NCBI GenBank assembly: GCA_963742715.1 | Contig: CAVUMR010000002.1 | Span: 1,488,001-1,552,000, forward strand | Length of the DNA stretch: 64,000 nt | Reading direction: 5' to 3' | DNA from: CAVUMR01 sp963742715 | GTDB lineage: Bacteria > Actinomycetota > Actinomycetes > Mycobacteriales > Micromonosporaceae | Part shown: one piece after another, positions 49,343 to 57,439 of the stretch | Position numbering within the stretch: the stretch's first letter is position 1 | Layout: each line of letters begins with the position of its first letter | Notes under the pieces: generated by a model | What the model saw: only the letters and a program-made list of their open reading frames with translations | Databases searched by the model: none | What the model was told of the DNA's origin: nothing | Position numbers and translations under genes: made by a program

Positions 49343-50101
49343 ATGAGGCGGATTGACTACGACACGGAGCGGTACCAGGACTATGCGCGTGGGCGTGCGC
49401 TGACCGAGCAGCAGCTACGGGTGTGGATCAACGCCTTCCGAGCGGTGCTGCCCGAGCGGCGTCCGCTGGCGGGGCTGGACGTCGGCTCAGGGACGGGCCG
49501 GTTCACCCCCGCGTTGGCGCGGGCGTTCGGGCCGGTCACCGGCGTCGAGCCGTCGGTCCGCATGCGCGCGGTAGCGCAGGCGCACTCGCAGCATGCCGAT
49601 GTCCGGTACCTGGCAGGTTCCGCCGAGGACCTGCCAGTGCCGTCCGGCAGCGCCGACTACGCGCTCATGTTCCTGTCCTGGCATCACGTACAGGACAAGC
49701 CTCGGGCGGCCCAGGAATTGGCCAGAGTGCTCCGGCCCGCCGGGCGGCTGCTACTGCGCGCGAATTTCAGCGACCACCATCCCAGGCCCTGGTGGCTGGA
49801 GTACTTCCCCCGTGGCTTTGAGGTGGACGCCTCGCTGTTCCAACCGCTGCACGAGGTCATCGCGATGTTCACCTCGGCCGGCTGGCGGGTTGCCAGCTTC
49901 GGCACGGTTACCGAGCCGTCCACCGGTACCCGCGGTGACATGCTCGAACGGCTGCGCCTGCGTACCCTTTCGTTCTTCGCGCAACTCAGCGCCGACGAGC
50001 TGGAGGCCGGATTCCGCCGCCTGGAGCAGGCTGTTTTCGCGGCTCCCGACGCACCAGCGCCGGTGTTCTCCGAGCCGCTGCTCACGCTCGAACGGCCTTA
50101 G
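49343..50101 (+). CDS. Class I SAM methyltransferase (Methyltransf_11 type)
   Basis: This 252-aa protein has motif I LDVGSGTGRFTPALA, followed by VTGVEPSVRM and the motif II region YALMFLSWHHVQD. It resembles the UbiE/ArsM-like small-molecule methyltransferases common in actinobacteria. It is monocistronic: a hairpin follows at 50123 and the next gene is a truncated sigma factor. Nothing in the context ties it to a pathway. Confidence 0.87.
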   Translation: MRRIDYDTERYQDYARGRALTEQQLRVWINAFRAVLPERRPLAGLDVGSGTGRFTPALARAFGPVTGVEPSVRMRAVAQAHSQHADVRYLAGSAEDLPVPSGSADYALMFLSWHHVQDKPRAAQELARVLRPAGRLLLRANFSDHHPRPWWLEYFPRGFEVDASLFQPLHEVIAMFTSAGWRVASFGTVTEPSTGTRGDMLERLRLRTLSFFAQLSADELEAGFRRLEQAVFAAPDAPAPVFSEPLLTLERP

Positions 50102-50122
50102 CCCGTCGCGGCCATGCGGGAG

Positions 50123-50143
50123 TCGCCGGCGTTGACCCGGCGA
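50123..50143 (+). terminator. Hairpin after the methyltransferase gene
   Basis: TCGCCGG (50123-50129) pairs perfectly with CCGGCGA (50137-50143) around 7 nt, 22 nt after the stop codon. Confidence 0.5.
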
Positions 50144-50254
50144 GCGCGTCAGGTCACGGGTGGAGGGCACGGCTGCCGGCAGCAGTTCGGGATCTGCCTG
50201 TAAGAGTCGAGGCCGGATGGTCATGACCTGTTGAAGGGCAGGACAGGGAGGCCG

Positions 50255-50580
50255 ATGGACGCCGATGCGGATGGTGCACGCGAGCGTTTCACCCGCAGAT
50301 ACCAGGTGCTGTATCCGCGGGTCTTCGGCTATGTGCGCAACCGGGTCGGTGCGGACCTGGCACGAGATGTGGCTGCCGAGGTGTTCGTGGTGGCGTGGCG
50401 GCGGCGCGCGGAGGCTCCGTCGTCCGCCTTGCCGTGGTTGCTGGTGCCAGCTCGGAACCTGATCAGCCAAAGCGTTCGCGCCGGGATGCGCGCCGACGCA
50501 TTGGCGACGGAACTTGCTCGATGTGCCCCGTCCGACGATGTCGGAGCCGACGAGATAGTCGTGAGGCTTTCCCGTACGGC
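50255..50580 (+). pseudogene. Truncated ECF sigma factor (region 2 only)
   Basis: From ATG 50255, behind GGGAGG, the frame encodes a sigma-70 region 2: ERFTRRYQVLYPRVFGYVRN, then DVAAEVFVVAWRRR and ALPWLLVPARNLI, as in actinobacterial ECF factors. Similarity fades after about residue 105 (~50570), and no region 4 (-35 binding helix-turn-helix) follows. The open frame runs on to 50920, but only as antisense of the glycosyltransferase gene. It therefore looks like a gene cut at its 3' side by a rearrangement. No anti-sigma gene is next to it. Confidence 0.75.
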
Positions 50581-50634
50581 ACAAATGCATCATGTGTGTA
50601 CTGAGCCGCCGGCGGTACGGCAACCTCACCTGAC

Positions 50635-51825
50635 TCAGGGTCGGACAGCCGCCGGCCACGTCTGCCGAGCGAGCTGGCCCGGGGGACCGTCCGGACCGTC
50701 GCCGAACCTTTCGGCGAGCCGGTGCGCCACAACCTCGGGGGCGGGCATCGCCGCGATCTCGGCGGCGACGCGTTGCGCGGCCGTCCGGAGCTGGGGGTCG
50801 GCCAGCAGCCGTTCGACCCTGACGCGCACGGATGCCGCGCTCACCTCGTCGGGTGCGAGCGTGAGCGCCGCGCCCACCCGGACCCCGCCCTCGGCGTTGC
50901 GGAACTGGTCGGCCGCCTGAGGCAGGCAGAGCTGCGGAAGCCCGCACGCCAGCGCACCCAGGAAGGTGCCGGAACCGCCGTGCGAGACCACCGCTGAGCA
51001 CCGGCCGAGCACGGCGGGCTGGTCGACCCACGACTCCACCCGCACGTGGTCCGGCTGCTCGCCGAGGGCGGCCGGCTCGATCCGTGGGCCGGTGGCCACC
51101 ACCACCGGGACCTGCAGCGCCGCAACGCCGGCGACGATTTCCTGGAGCAGCTCCGCGTTGCCGTGCACCGTGCCCAAGGTGACGTAGACGAGCGGTTCGG
51201 GCGGCGTGGCGACCGGACCGGTGTAGTCGACCGGCCGGAGGGCCTGGACCTCGGGGAGGTGGTCCAGCGACCCGGTCTGCACCGATGGCGGACAGATGTC
51301 CAGGTATCCGGCTCGGCCACAGCCGGCGTACGGCGGGGTCTCGAGACCGTGTGCGCCCCACAGCCCGGACAGCTTCGCCGCGGCGTCGAGGTACTCCTTC
51401 GGCACCACGGTGCCGAAGGAGTGGGTGACGGTGGGGACACCGCACAGTTCACCGACGAGCGGGGCGGCCAGCTCCGCGTGCCCGTGGACCAGCAGGTCGG
51501 GGCGCCAGTCCGTCGCCAACCCGATCAGGTCCGCGGCCATCGGCGGGGCCATGGCCGCCCCGAACAGGTGCGGGAACACAAACGCCGCACGCCCGGCACC
51601 CGGGATCTCCGCCGCACCGGCGAAGACCGCAGCGCGGAGCGCGGCCGCCGCTGCCCCGTGCGCTCCCGCGGGCACCGCATCGATCCCCGCCGCGGTCACG
51701 AGTGGGGTCGCATCGGCCGGTGTTGCCCACAGCACGGCATGACCATCCCGCAGCAGAGCACGGGCGAGCGGGACCATCGGGACGACATGACCATGGCCCG
51801 ACGTCGATGAGAACAGCACGCGCAT
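50635..51825 (-). CDS. Family 1 glycosyltransferase, macrolide/aglycone type
   Basis: This is a 396-aa GT-B enzyme. The N terminus MRVLFSSTSGHGHVVPMVPLA contains the acceptor-side GHxxP pattern, and the C-terminal donor-binding signature VSHGGSGTFLGALACGLPQL...PQAADQ is clear. Such enzymes move a sugar from an NDP-sugar to a natural product, or inactivate macrolides. The start at 51825 is chosen because the family begins with MRVL; an open frame extends to 52077 without family features. It is convergent with the truncated sigma factor and divergent from the dehydrogenase gene. No sugar biosynthesis genes are nearby, so it may be an orphan or a resistance gene. Confidence 0.9.
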   Translation of the reverse strand: MRVLFSSTSGHGHVVPMVPLARALLRDGHAVLWATPADATPLVTAAGIDAVPAGAHGAAAAALRAAVFAGAAEIPGAGRAAFVFPHLFGAAMAPPMAADLIGLATDWRPDLLVHGHAELAAPLVGELCGVPTVTHSFGTVVPKEYLDAAAKLSGLWGAHGLETPPYAGCGRAGYLDICPPSVQTGSLDHLPEVQALRPVDYTGPVATPPEPLVYVTLGTVHGNAELLQEIVAGVAALQVPVVVATGPRIEPAALGEQPDHVRVESWVDQPAVLGRCSAVVSHGGSGTFLGALACGLPQLCLPQAADQFRNAEGGVRVGAALTLAPDEVSAASVRVRVERLLADPQLRTAAQRVAAEIAAMPAPEVVAHRLAERFGDGPDGPPGQLARQTWPAAVRP

Positions 51826-52333
51826 GAGCCACGATGGCACGAGCTGGCCTGGTGCGTCTGCCCGTCTCCAGGGGGTGTGGCCGCGGGTTCCCTGACCGCA
51901 AACGCACCGGGTCGCACCGGGCCCAGCCGCCCATCTCCCGCGTTCCCGCCTCGCTGCCGGTGACGCTGGGCGGACGACTACTACCCGAAGTACGCGTACA
52001 ACGACGGCACCTCCGGTGCCGGGCGACGATCGACGAGGCCACGAACTACGGCGGTTCGATCGGGGCTGCGTCTCCAAGGGAGAGCAGGTGACCCCTGGCC
52101 GGCAAATACGTCATCGGATCGCACAGGTGGGACTGCCCGTGACGCGGACGAGGGACGTCCGTCGCCGGTCATGGCCGCCGCACCCGGCCGGGGCAGGTCG
52201 ATCACGTCGACCTGCCCGAGCGTCGGTGTGCGGGCAGGTGTGCCTGGGCACCGGGCGGGTACGGCGGTGGCAGGAGCACCGCCGGTTCCGTCTGGCCGGG
52301 AGCGTGGGCATACCCCAGGAAGGATCTGTGATC
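51826..52333. other. 508-bp divergent spacer with no supported gene
   Basis: This region separates the start of the glycosyltransferase (minus) from that of the alcohol dehydrogenase (plus). Open frames exist, but none has a recognisable motif. A stretch around 51980-52020 (DDYYPKYAYNDG in one + frame) looks unlike random high-GC sequence and may be a scrap of a lost gene. AGGAAGG at about 52317 is the ribosome site of the dehydrogenase. Confidence 0.4.
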
Positions 52334-53356
52334 ATGCGCGGAGCAGTGATCCACGCCGCTGGAGACGTACGGGTCGAGCAACGCGACGAGCCCACCATCG
52401 TCGAGCCGACCGACGCCATCATCCGGCTGACCGCGACTTGTGTCTGCGGCTCGGACCTGTGGCCGTACCGCGGGATCGACAAGGTGACGGAACCGTCGCC
52501 GATGGGCCACGAGTACGTCGGCATCGTGACGGAGACCGGCGACGAGGTCCGCACGGTGGGGCCGGGCCAGTTTGTGGTCGGGTCGTTCTTCGCCTCCGAC
52601 AACACCTGCGAAATCTGCCGGGCCGGCTACCAGACTTCGTGCGTGCGCCGCCAACCGGTCGGCGCGCTCGGCGCGCAGGCGGAGTACCTTCGCGTACCGC
52701 TGGCCGACGGCACCCTGGTGGCCACGCCCGAGGTACCCTCCGACGACCTGGTCCCGGGTTTCCTAGCCGCCTCCGACGTGCTCGGCACCGGCTGGTTCGG
52801 CGCGGTGGCCGCCGAAGTCGGACCGGGTAAGACCGTCGCCGTGGTCGGCGACGGCGCGGTCGGACTACTCGCGGTGCTGTCGGCCCGGCAGCTCGGCGCG
52901 GACCGGATCATCGCGATGAGCCGGCACGAGTCGCGCCAGAAACTCGCCCTCGACTACGGCGCCAGCGACATCGTCACCGAGCGCGGCGACGAGGGGGTCG
53001 CCCGGGTCAAGGACCTCACCGACGGCCTCGGCGCCCATTCGGTCATCGAGGCTGTCGGCACCCAGGAGTCGATGCTGCAGGCCATCCGGTCCACCCGTCC
53101 CGGCGGTCACGTCGGCTACGTCGGGGTCGCACACGACGTGACCCTGCCCGGCAGCGAGCTGTTCCGGTCCCACGTTCACCTGCATGGCGGTCCGGCCCCG
53201 GTGCGGCGGTTCCTGCCGGAACTGATCGACCTGATCTGGAACCGGACCATCGATCCGGGCAAGGTCTTCGACCTGACCCTGCCGCTGGATCGGGTCGCCG
53301 AGGGTTACCGGGCGATGGACGAACGCCGGGCGATCAAGGCGCTGCTGGTTCCCTGA
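52334..53356 (+). CDS. Zinc-dependent alcohol dehydrogenase (MDR family)
   Basis: This is a 340-aa medium-chain dehydrogenase. The catalytic zinc ligands are in CVCGSDLWPY and GHEYVG, and the Rossmann motif reads VAVVGDGAVGLLAVLSARQLG. The structural zinc loop is partly kept (DNTCEICRAGYQTSC). The protein oxidises or reduces an alcohol/aldehyde with NAD(P); the substrate is not readable. AGGAAGGATCT precedes a GTG (52328) and the ATG (52334); the ATG fits the family start MRGAVIH better. It is isolated in the scrambled zone and convergent with the broken response regulator. Confidence 0.9.
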   Translation: MRGAVIHAAGDVRVEQRDEPTIVEPTDAIIRLTATCVCGSDLWPYRGIDKVTEPSPMGHEYVGIVTETGDEVRTVGPGQFVVGSFFASDNTCEICRAGYQTSCVRRQPVGALGAQAEYLRVPLADGTLVATPEVPSDDLVPGFLAASDVLGTGWFGAVAAEVGPGKTVAVVGDGAVGLLAVLSARQLGADRIIAMSRHESRQKLALDYGASDIVTERGDEGVARVKDLTDGLGAHSVIEAVGTQESMLQAIRSTRPGGHVGYVGVAHDVTLPGSELFRSHVHLHGGPAPVRRFLPELIDLIWNRTIDPGKVFDLTLPLDRVAEGYRAMDERRAIKALLVP

Positions 53357-53498
53357 CCACCCGCGGCGCCGATGCGGGCCGCTGGTGCCGGGTCGGCAGC
53401 CCCGATCGCGTAGGTGGCCGCGCCGAGGTCGTGTGCGGGGAGGTGGGCGACGGCGCCGGCTTGGCCGGCGGCGTACGCGGCCGGCCAGGTCCGCGCAT

Positions 53499-54154
53499 TT
53501 ACGCAACGCCGCCGGGTGGCGGGTAACCGGCCTCCCGGGCCTTTGCGACAGCCTGCAGCCGGTCGGCCACCTGGAGCTTGCCGAGGATGGCGGACACGTA
53601 GTTGCGCACCGTCTTGGGCGTCAGGTGCAGCTCGGCGGCGATTTCCAGGTTGCTTCGTCCGGCGATGATGAGCCGCAGGATGTCGTGGTCGCGATCGGTC
53701 AGGTCGGGGAAGATCGCGGTGTCCCGATCGGTGGGGCGGCTGACGTACCGGGTGAGCCGCTGGGCCACTGCCGGGCTGAAGATGGCTTCGCCGCAGTGCA
53801 CGGCGGTGATCGCCCGCACCAGGTCGTCGACCGTGGCGTCCTTGAGCACGTACCCGCGGGCTCCGGCGCGCAGTGCGGTCAGCACCGAATCGTCGTCGAA
53901 CATGGTCAGGACGAGTACCCAGTGCCGGGACGGGCGGCGACGATCTGCCGGGTCGCATCGATGCCGCTCATGCTGGGCATCTTCAGATCCATCAGGACCA
54001 CGTCCGGTGCCAGCGCGGTGACCACAGACACCGCTTCGGCGCCGGTGGCCGCCTCGCCGACCACCTCGACGTCGTTGCGTGCGGCCAGCATCGTCTTGAT
54101 GCCCTCGCGGTAGAACATGTGGTCGTCGGCGACCAGTACGCGGATGGACGTCAC
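53499..54154 (-). pseudogene. NarL/LuxR-type response regulator, frameshifted
   Basis: The start is GTG 54154, overlapping the kinase stop. The receiver half reads VRVLVADDHMFYREG-type, with acidic pair and phospho-acceptor in VVLMDLKMPSMSG; the second half has YVLKDA and a LuxR helix-turn-helix (LTDRDHDILRLI, LHLTPKTVRNYVSAIL). The two halves lie in different frames. One base is missing at about 53920-53921: ACT-GGG-TAC should be ACT-nGG-GTA, which restores RPGTxVLVLTMF. With one base added the gene is 219 codons, a normal size. It is either inactivated or a sequencing error in a GGG run. Its partner kinase is also damaged, which favours real decay. Confidence 0.85.
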
Positions 54155-55035
54155 TGATGCCCCCCGTTGTCGGCGGCCGGCGGCAGCGGCAGCGGCAGCG
54201 GCAGCAATGTGCCGTGGGGCCGGGGCTCGGCGACGGCGAACCGGCCGCCGATCTCCTCCGCCCGTTGCCGCATCGAGGTCAGTCCGACGCCCGCCGGCGC
54301 ATCCGGATCGATGCCATCGCCGTTGTCGCCTATCGCGACCCCCAGCTGGTGGTCGGCGACGGTGAACCGGATCGTGCTGAGGCTGGCCCTGGCGTGCCGG
54401 ACCACGTTGGTGATCCCTTCGACAGCTATCCGGTAAGCGGCCACCTCCACTACCGCCGGCAGCGGCGGTAGCGGGTCGGCGTGCACCTCGATGGTGAGCC
54501 CGTCCGGGTCGGCGTTGAGCCGCCGGCATGCTTCCTCGACCGCGGCGGCCAGACCCAACTCGTCAAGGGACGGCGGCCGTAGCTGGTACACCAGGCGGCG
54601 GATGTCGGCGATCGCGTACCTGGTCTGCTCGCCGGCGTCGGCCAGCAGCCGGGCGGCCGCGTCCGGATCGTCGCCGATCAAGTGTCGTGCCAGGTCGACG
54701 CGCTGGTACACGCTGGCCAGCGTCGGCCCCAAGCCGTCGTGCAGATCCTGGTGCAACCGGCGCCGCTCCTGTTCGCGAGCCGTCACCAGGATCTCGTGGG
54801 ACCGGCGCAACGCGGAGGTGAGCGTCGCGCCTTGCACGCGCGCACGGGAGCCGCGAACCTGTGTATCGCCGGTGGCGTGGCACTCAACAGCGTGGCGAAC
54901 GGGCGCATCCTGCGGGAGACGCCGTTTAAGAACGTATTCGTCGTACCGGCTGCCGGTGACAACGGCATTTCTCTCGGTTGCGCCTACTATGCGGCCCATC
55001 AGTTGGAGGGCCAACCTATTGGCGGACTTCCCCAC
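54151..55035 (-). pseudogene. Sensor histidine kinase, 5'-truncated (HisKA_3/NarX type)
   Basis: The open frame gives 294 aa. From residue ~72 it is a NarL-partner kinase: AREQERRRLHQDLHDGLGP with the phospho-His, YQLRPPSLDELGLAAAVEEA, and an ATPase domain with DNGDGIDP and GVGLTSMRQRAEEIGG. The first ~70 residues have no kinase features and are simply the reverse strand of a carbamoyltransferase gene. So the sensor part was lost at a junction near 54822-54840. Overlap with the response regulator start shows they were one operon. A shortened soluble kinase might still be made, but signal input is gone. Confidence 0.8.
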
Positions 55036-55674
55036 CTAACCCACGCATATCTTGGCCCGTCATATCCTGACAGCATCATGCAGCAGGCTTTGGACGAGGC
55101 GGGGCTGGCAGCCGAGCCGGTGGAGGATCTGGCGAGTCGCGTCGCGCATCTGCTTGCTGCCGGGGCATTCGTGGCATGGTTTGACGGCGGCTCCGAGTTC
55201 GGGCCACGTGCACTCGGACATCGCAGCATTCTGGCCGCGCCGTTTCCCGGCGAGGTGAAGGACCGGCTCAACGACGAAGTGAAGTTCCGCGAGTGGTTCC
55301 GGCCATATGCCCCGATCACAATGGCGGACCGGGCCGCTGAATACTTCCATATCGGACAGCCCGAGTCGCCGTTCATGCTTCTCGTTGCGAAGGTGCTGAA
55401 GCCCACAGCCATCCCAGCCGTTACCCATGTGGACGGCACGGCGAGGTTGCAGACTCTGCGCCGCGAAGCCAACGCGCCCCTGTACTCGGTGATCGAACGT
55501 TTCGAGGCGCTGACCGGCGTGCCAGTCCTGCTGAATACGTCGTTCAACGTGGCCGGCCAGCCGATTGTCGAGACTCCGCGGGACGCCTTACAGGGTTTCG
55601 TCTCCATGAACCTGGACTATCTGGTGATCGCGGACCGCCTCGTCAAGCACCCGGGCCGCGACGTCTTTCGCTGA
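54829..55674 (+). pseudogene. Carbamoyltransferase (NodU/CmcH family), C-terminal fragment
   Basis: About 280 residues match the C-terminal part of O-carbamoyltransferases: LCIAGGVALNSVANGRIL, FDGGSEFGPRALGHRSILA, LNDEVKFREWFRPYAP and TSFNVAGQPIVETPRDAL. The N-terminal ATPase-like domain that begins such proteins is absent: just upstream the sequence becomes the kinase gene on the other strand. Base composition is lower in GC, with codons such as gta-ttc, unlike its neighbours, which suggests transfer from another genome. Upstream start codons exist in frame, but the leading peptide would be antisense kinase. It is probably non-functional, since family members need both domains. Confidence 0.85.
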
Positions 55675-55801
55675 CACAGGTCTCGGAGGACCGGCCGGAA
55701 AGTCAGGCAGCGGGTGTCCGGCCCTGCCCCGAGGGCAGCAGCATCTGTCGGCGGCGGATGCAGGGCAGTCGGAACCACGGTATGCCCGCGCGAACCACAC
55801 C

Positions 55802-56182
55802 GAGCATCCGCGCAGCGTGTGTACATGCCGGAAGAGTTGATCGTGGCGGCGCTGGACGGATGGCTGGCCCGGGAGTTCGGCCCGGACCGGCTGCCCGGCA
55901 CGAGCGCCGCCCTGTGATCAGCGGCTGGGCCGGCACCGATCCGGACCCGACCGCCCGGTGGACCGCCGAGGTCAACGCCATCGGCCTGGCGGCACAGGCC
56001 CAGCTGCGGGCGGCGACCGGCGCCGCGAACGCCCGGATTACCAGCGAGGAGATCACGGCGCTGGTGGCCAGCCTCGGTTCGATCCTCACCGTGCTGCGCG
56101 AGGCGGACCCGGCCGACAAGGCCGAGGTGTACCGCGGGCTCGGGCTGCAGCTGACCTACCAGTCGCCGAACAAAAGTGATCG
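55802..56182 (+). pseudogene. Serine recombinase C-terminal remnant, frameshifted
   Basis: Two adjacent frames together resemble the C-terminal end of actinobacterial large serine recombinases: VYMPEELIVAALDGWLARE in one frame, ending at a stop at 55917, then after a frame change EITALVASLGSILTVLREADPADKAEVYRGLGLQLTY. The catalytic resolvase domain is missing. The remnant stops ~35 bp short of the 3' end of a tRNA-Leu gene, the classic place for integrase genes. I assign it by recalled family patterns, so the exact family needs a search. Confidence 0.65.
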
Positions 56183-56218
56183 CCGAGGCCCAGCCCGGCG
56201 CTCATGTGCGAAAGTTTG

Positions 56219-56303
56219 TGTCCGAGGGGGGACTTGAACCCCCACGCCCTAATCCGGGCACTAGCACCTCAAGCTAGCGCGTCTGCCATTCCGCCACTCG
56301 GAC
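56219..56303 (-). tRNA. tRNA-Leu (GAG)
   Basis: On the minus strand, 5' GTCCGAG (56303-56297) pairs with CTCGGAC (56226-56220), followed by discriminator A at 56219. The anticodon stem CTAGC/GCTAG encloses TTGAGGT, giving anticodon GAG. A long variable arm (TGCCCGGATTAGGGCG) marks it as class II, and GGTTCAAGTCC is the T loop. CCA is not encoded. The 3' end faces the recombinase remnant. Confidence 0.95.
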
Positions 56304-56491
56304 GTGCGCGCCCATCGTACCGCTGACGGCTGCCAATCCGGACAGCCGGCACCGCGTCGGGCGAGGACTCAATGTACACCACCGCAAACCGGCCTCCGCG
56401 CGCCCAGCCGGGCCCCCGACGCGGCGGTCCGGCGGGCGGTGGCGGGTAGATTCGCCGGTGTCAGCCGTCCGCCAGCCGACCGGAGTGTGCG

Positions 56492-57361
56492 GTGCGCCGG
56501 ATCATCGTCGCGGTCATGGCCGTCGCCGCCCTGGCCGCCGCCGGATGCGGGGGATCAGACCATGGCGGGGGTACGGCGAAGCCGTCCGCCACCGGCTCGA
56601 GCGCGCCGGCCACCCCGAGCATGCGCCCCCCGGCAGGTGACGCGCCCGGGTCGATGGCGGCGCTCGGGGATTCGATCACGCTCGGCGTGGACGCGTGCAC
56701 CCAGTTCGGCGCGTGTCCGCGGGTGTCCTGGGCGACCGGGGACGCCGGGGACAGCCACTACCGCCGGCTCGTGGCGAAGAACCCGCACATGACCGGTCAG
56801 GCGCACAACCTCGCGGTGACCGGCGCCAAGGTGGCGGACCTGCCGCGGCATGCGACGCAGGCGACGCGGCTGCGGGCGGAGTACGTCACGATGCTGATCG
56901 GCGCCAACGATGCGTGCACCGACACCACGGAAAGCATGACGCCGGTGTCGAGCTTCCGGGCCAGCGTGACTGCGGCGCTGGCGAAGCTCGATCAGAAGCC
57001 CTGGGTGTTCGTGGCGAGCGTCCCCGACCTGTACCGGCTGTGGCAGATCGGGCACGACAACCCGAGGATGACCTACGTGTGGGGCTTCGGCCTGTGTCAG
57101 AGCATGCTGGCCGAGCCGACGTCCACCGCGCCCGCCGCCACCGCGCGCCGGCAGGCGGTGCGCGCCCGGGTCCAGCAGTACAACGCCGAGCTGGCCCGTG
57201 CCTGCAAGCAGTACGGGCCGCGCTGCCGGTACGACGGGGGAGCGGTGTTCGACGCGGACTTCACCGCGGCCGACGTGAGCACGATCGACGGCTTCCACCC
57301 GAGCGCGACCGGTCAGCACCGGCTGGCCGCGATCACCTACCGGGCCGGCTTCAACTGGTGA
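56492..57361 (+). CDS. SGNH/GDSL-type lipase, lipoprotein
   Basis: This is a 289-aa protein from GTG 56492. A lipobox LAAAGC ends the signal peptide, so it should be lipid-anchored outside the cell. The SGNH blocks are visible: ALGDSITLG (Ser), GAND (Asn) and DGFHPS (Asp-x-x-His). A Ser/Pro/Ala-rich spacer follows the lipid Cys. It probably cleaves esters of lipids or polysaccharides. It stands alone next to the tRNA, upstream of a peptidase gene. Confidence 0.9.
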   Translation: MRRIIVAVMAVAALAAAGCGGSDHGGGTAKPSATGSSAPATPSMRPPAGDAPGSMAALGDSITLGVDACTQFGACPRVSWATGDAGDSHYRRLVAKNPHMTGQAHNLAVTGAKVADLPRHATQATRLRAEYVTMLIGANDACTDTTESMTPVSSFRASVTAALAKLDQKPWVFVASVPDLYRLWQIGHDNPRMTYVWGFGLCQSMLAEPTSTAPAATARRQAVRARVQQYNAELARACKQYGPRCRYDGGAVFDADFTAADVSTIDGFHPSATGQHRLAAITYRAGFNW

Positions 57362-57439
57362 CACCCGCGGGCGGCACCGGCCGGCTGGTGACGGTGACAC
57401 GGAGGACCGCTGGGCAGTGCCGGCTGGTATGAAGGGCGC

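Noticed and set aside
50580..50920. Remainder of the sigma factor open frame as a novel C-terminal domain
   Set aside because: It is antisense to the well-supported glycosyltransferase and is compositionally a shadow.
51980..52330. N-terminal extension of the alcohol dehydrogenase from 52016
   Set aside because: It is low-quality Arg-rich sequence; the family start and ribosome site are at 52334.
54682..54828. N-terminal extension of the carbamoyltransferase frame
   Set aside because: This part is the reverse strand of the kinase coding region, not carbamoyltransferase sequence.
54840..55035. First ~65 residues of the kinase frame as a sensor domain
   Set aside because: They are the reverse strand of the carbamoyltransferase fragment and show no membrane or sensor features.
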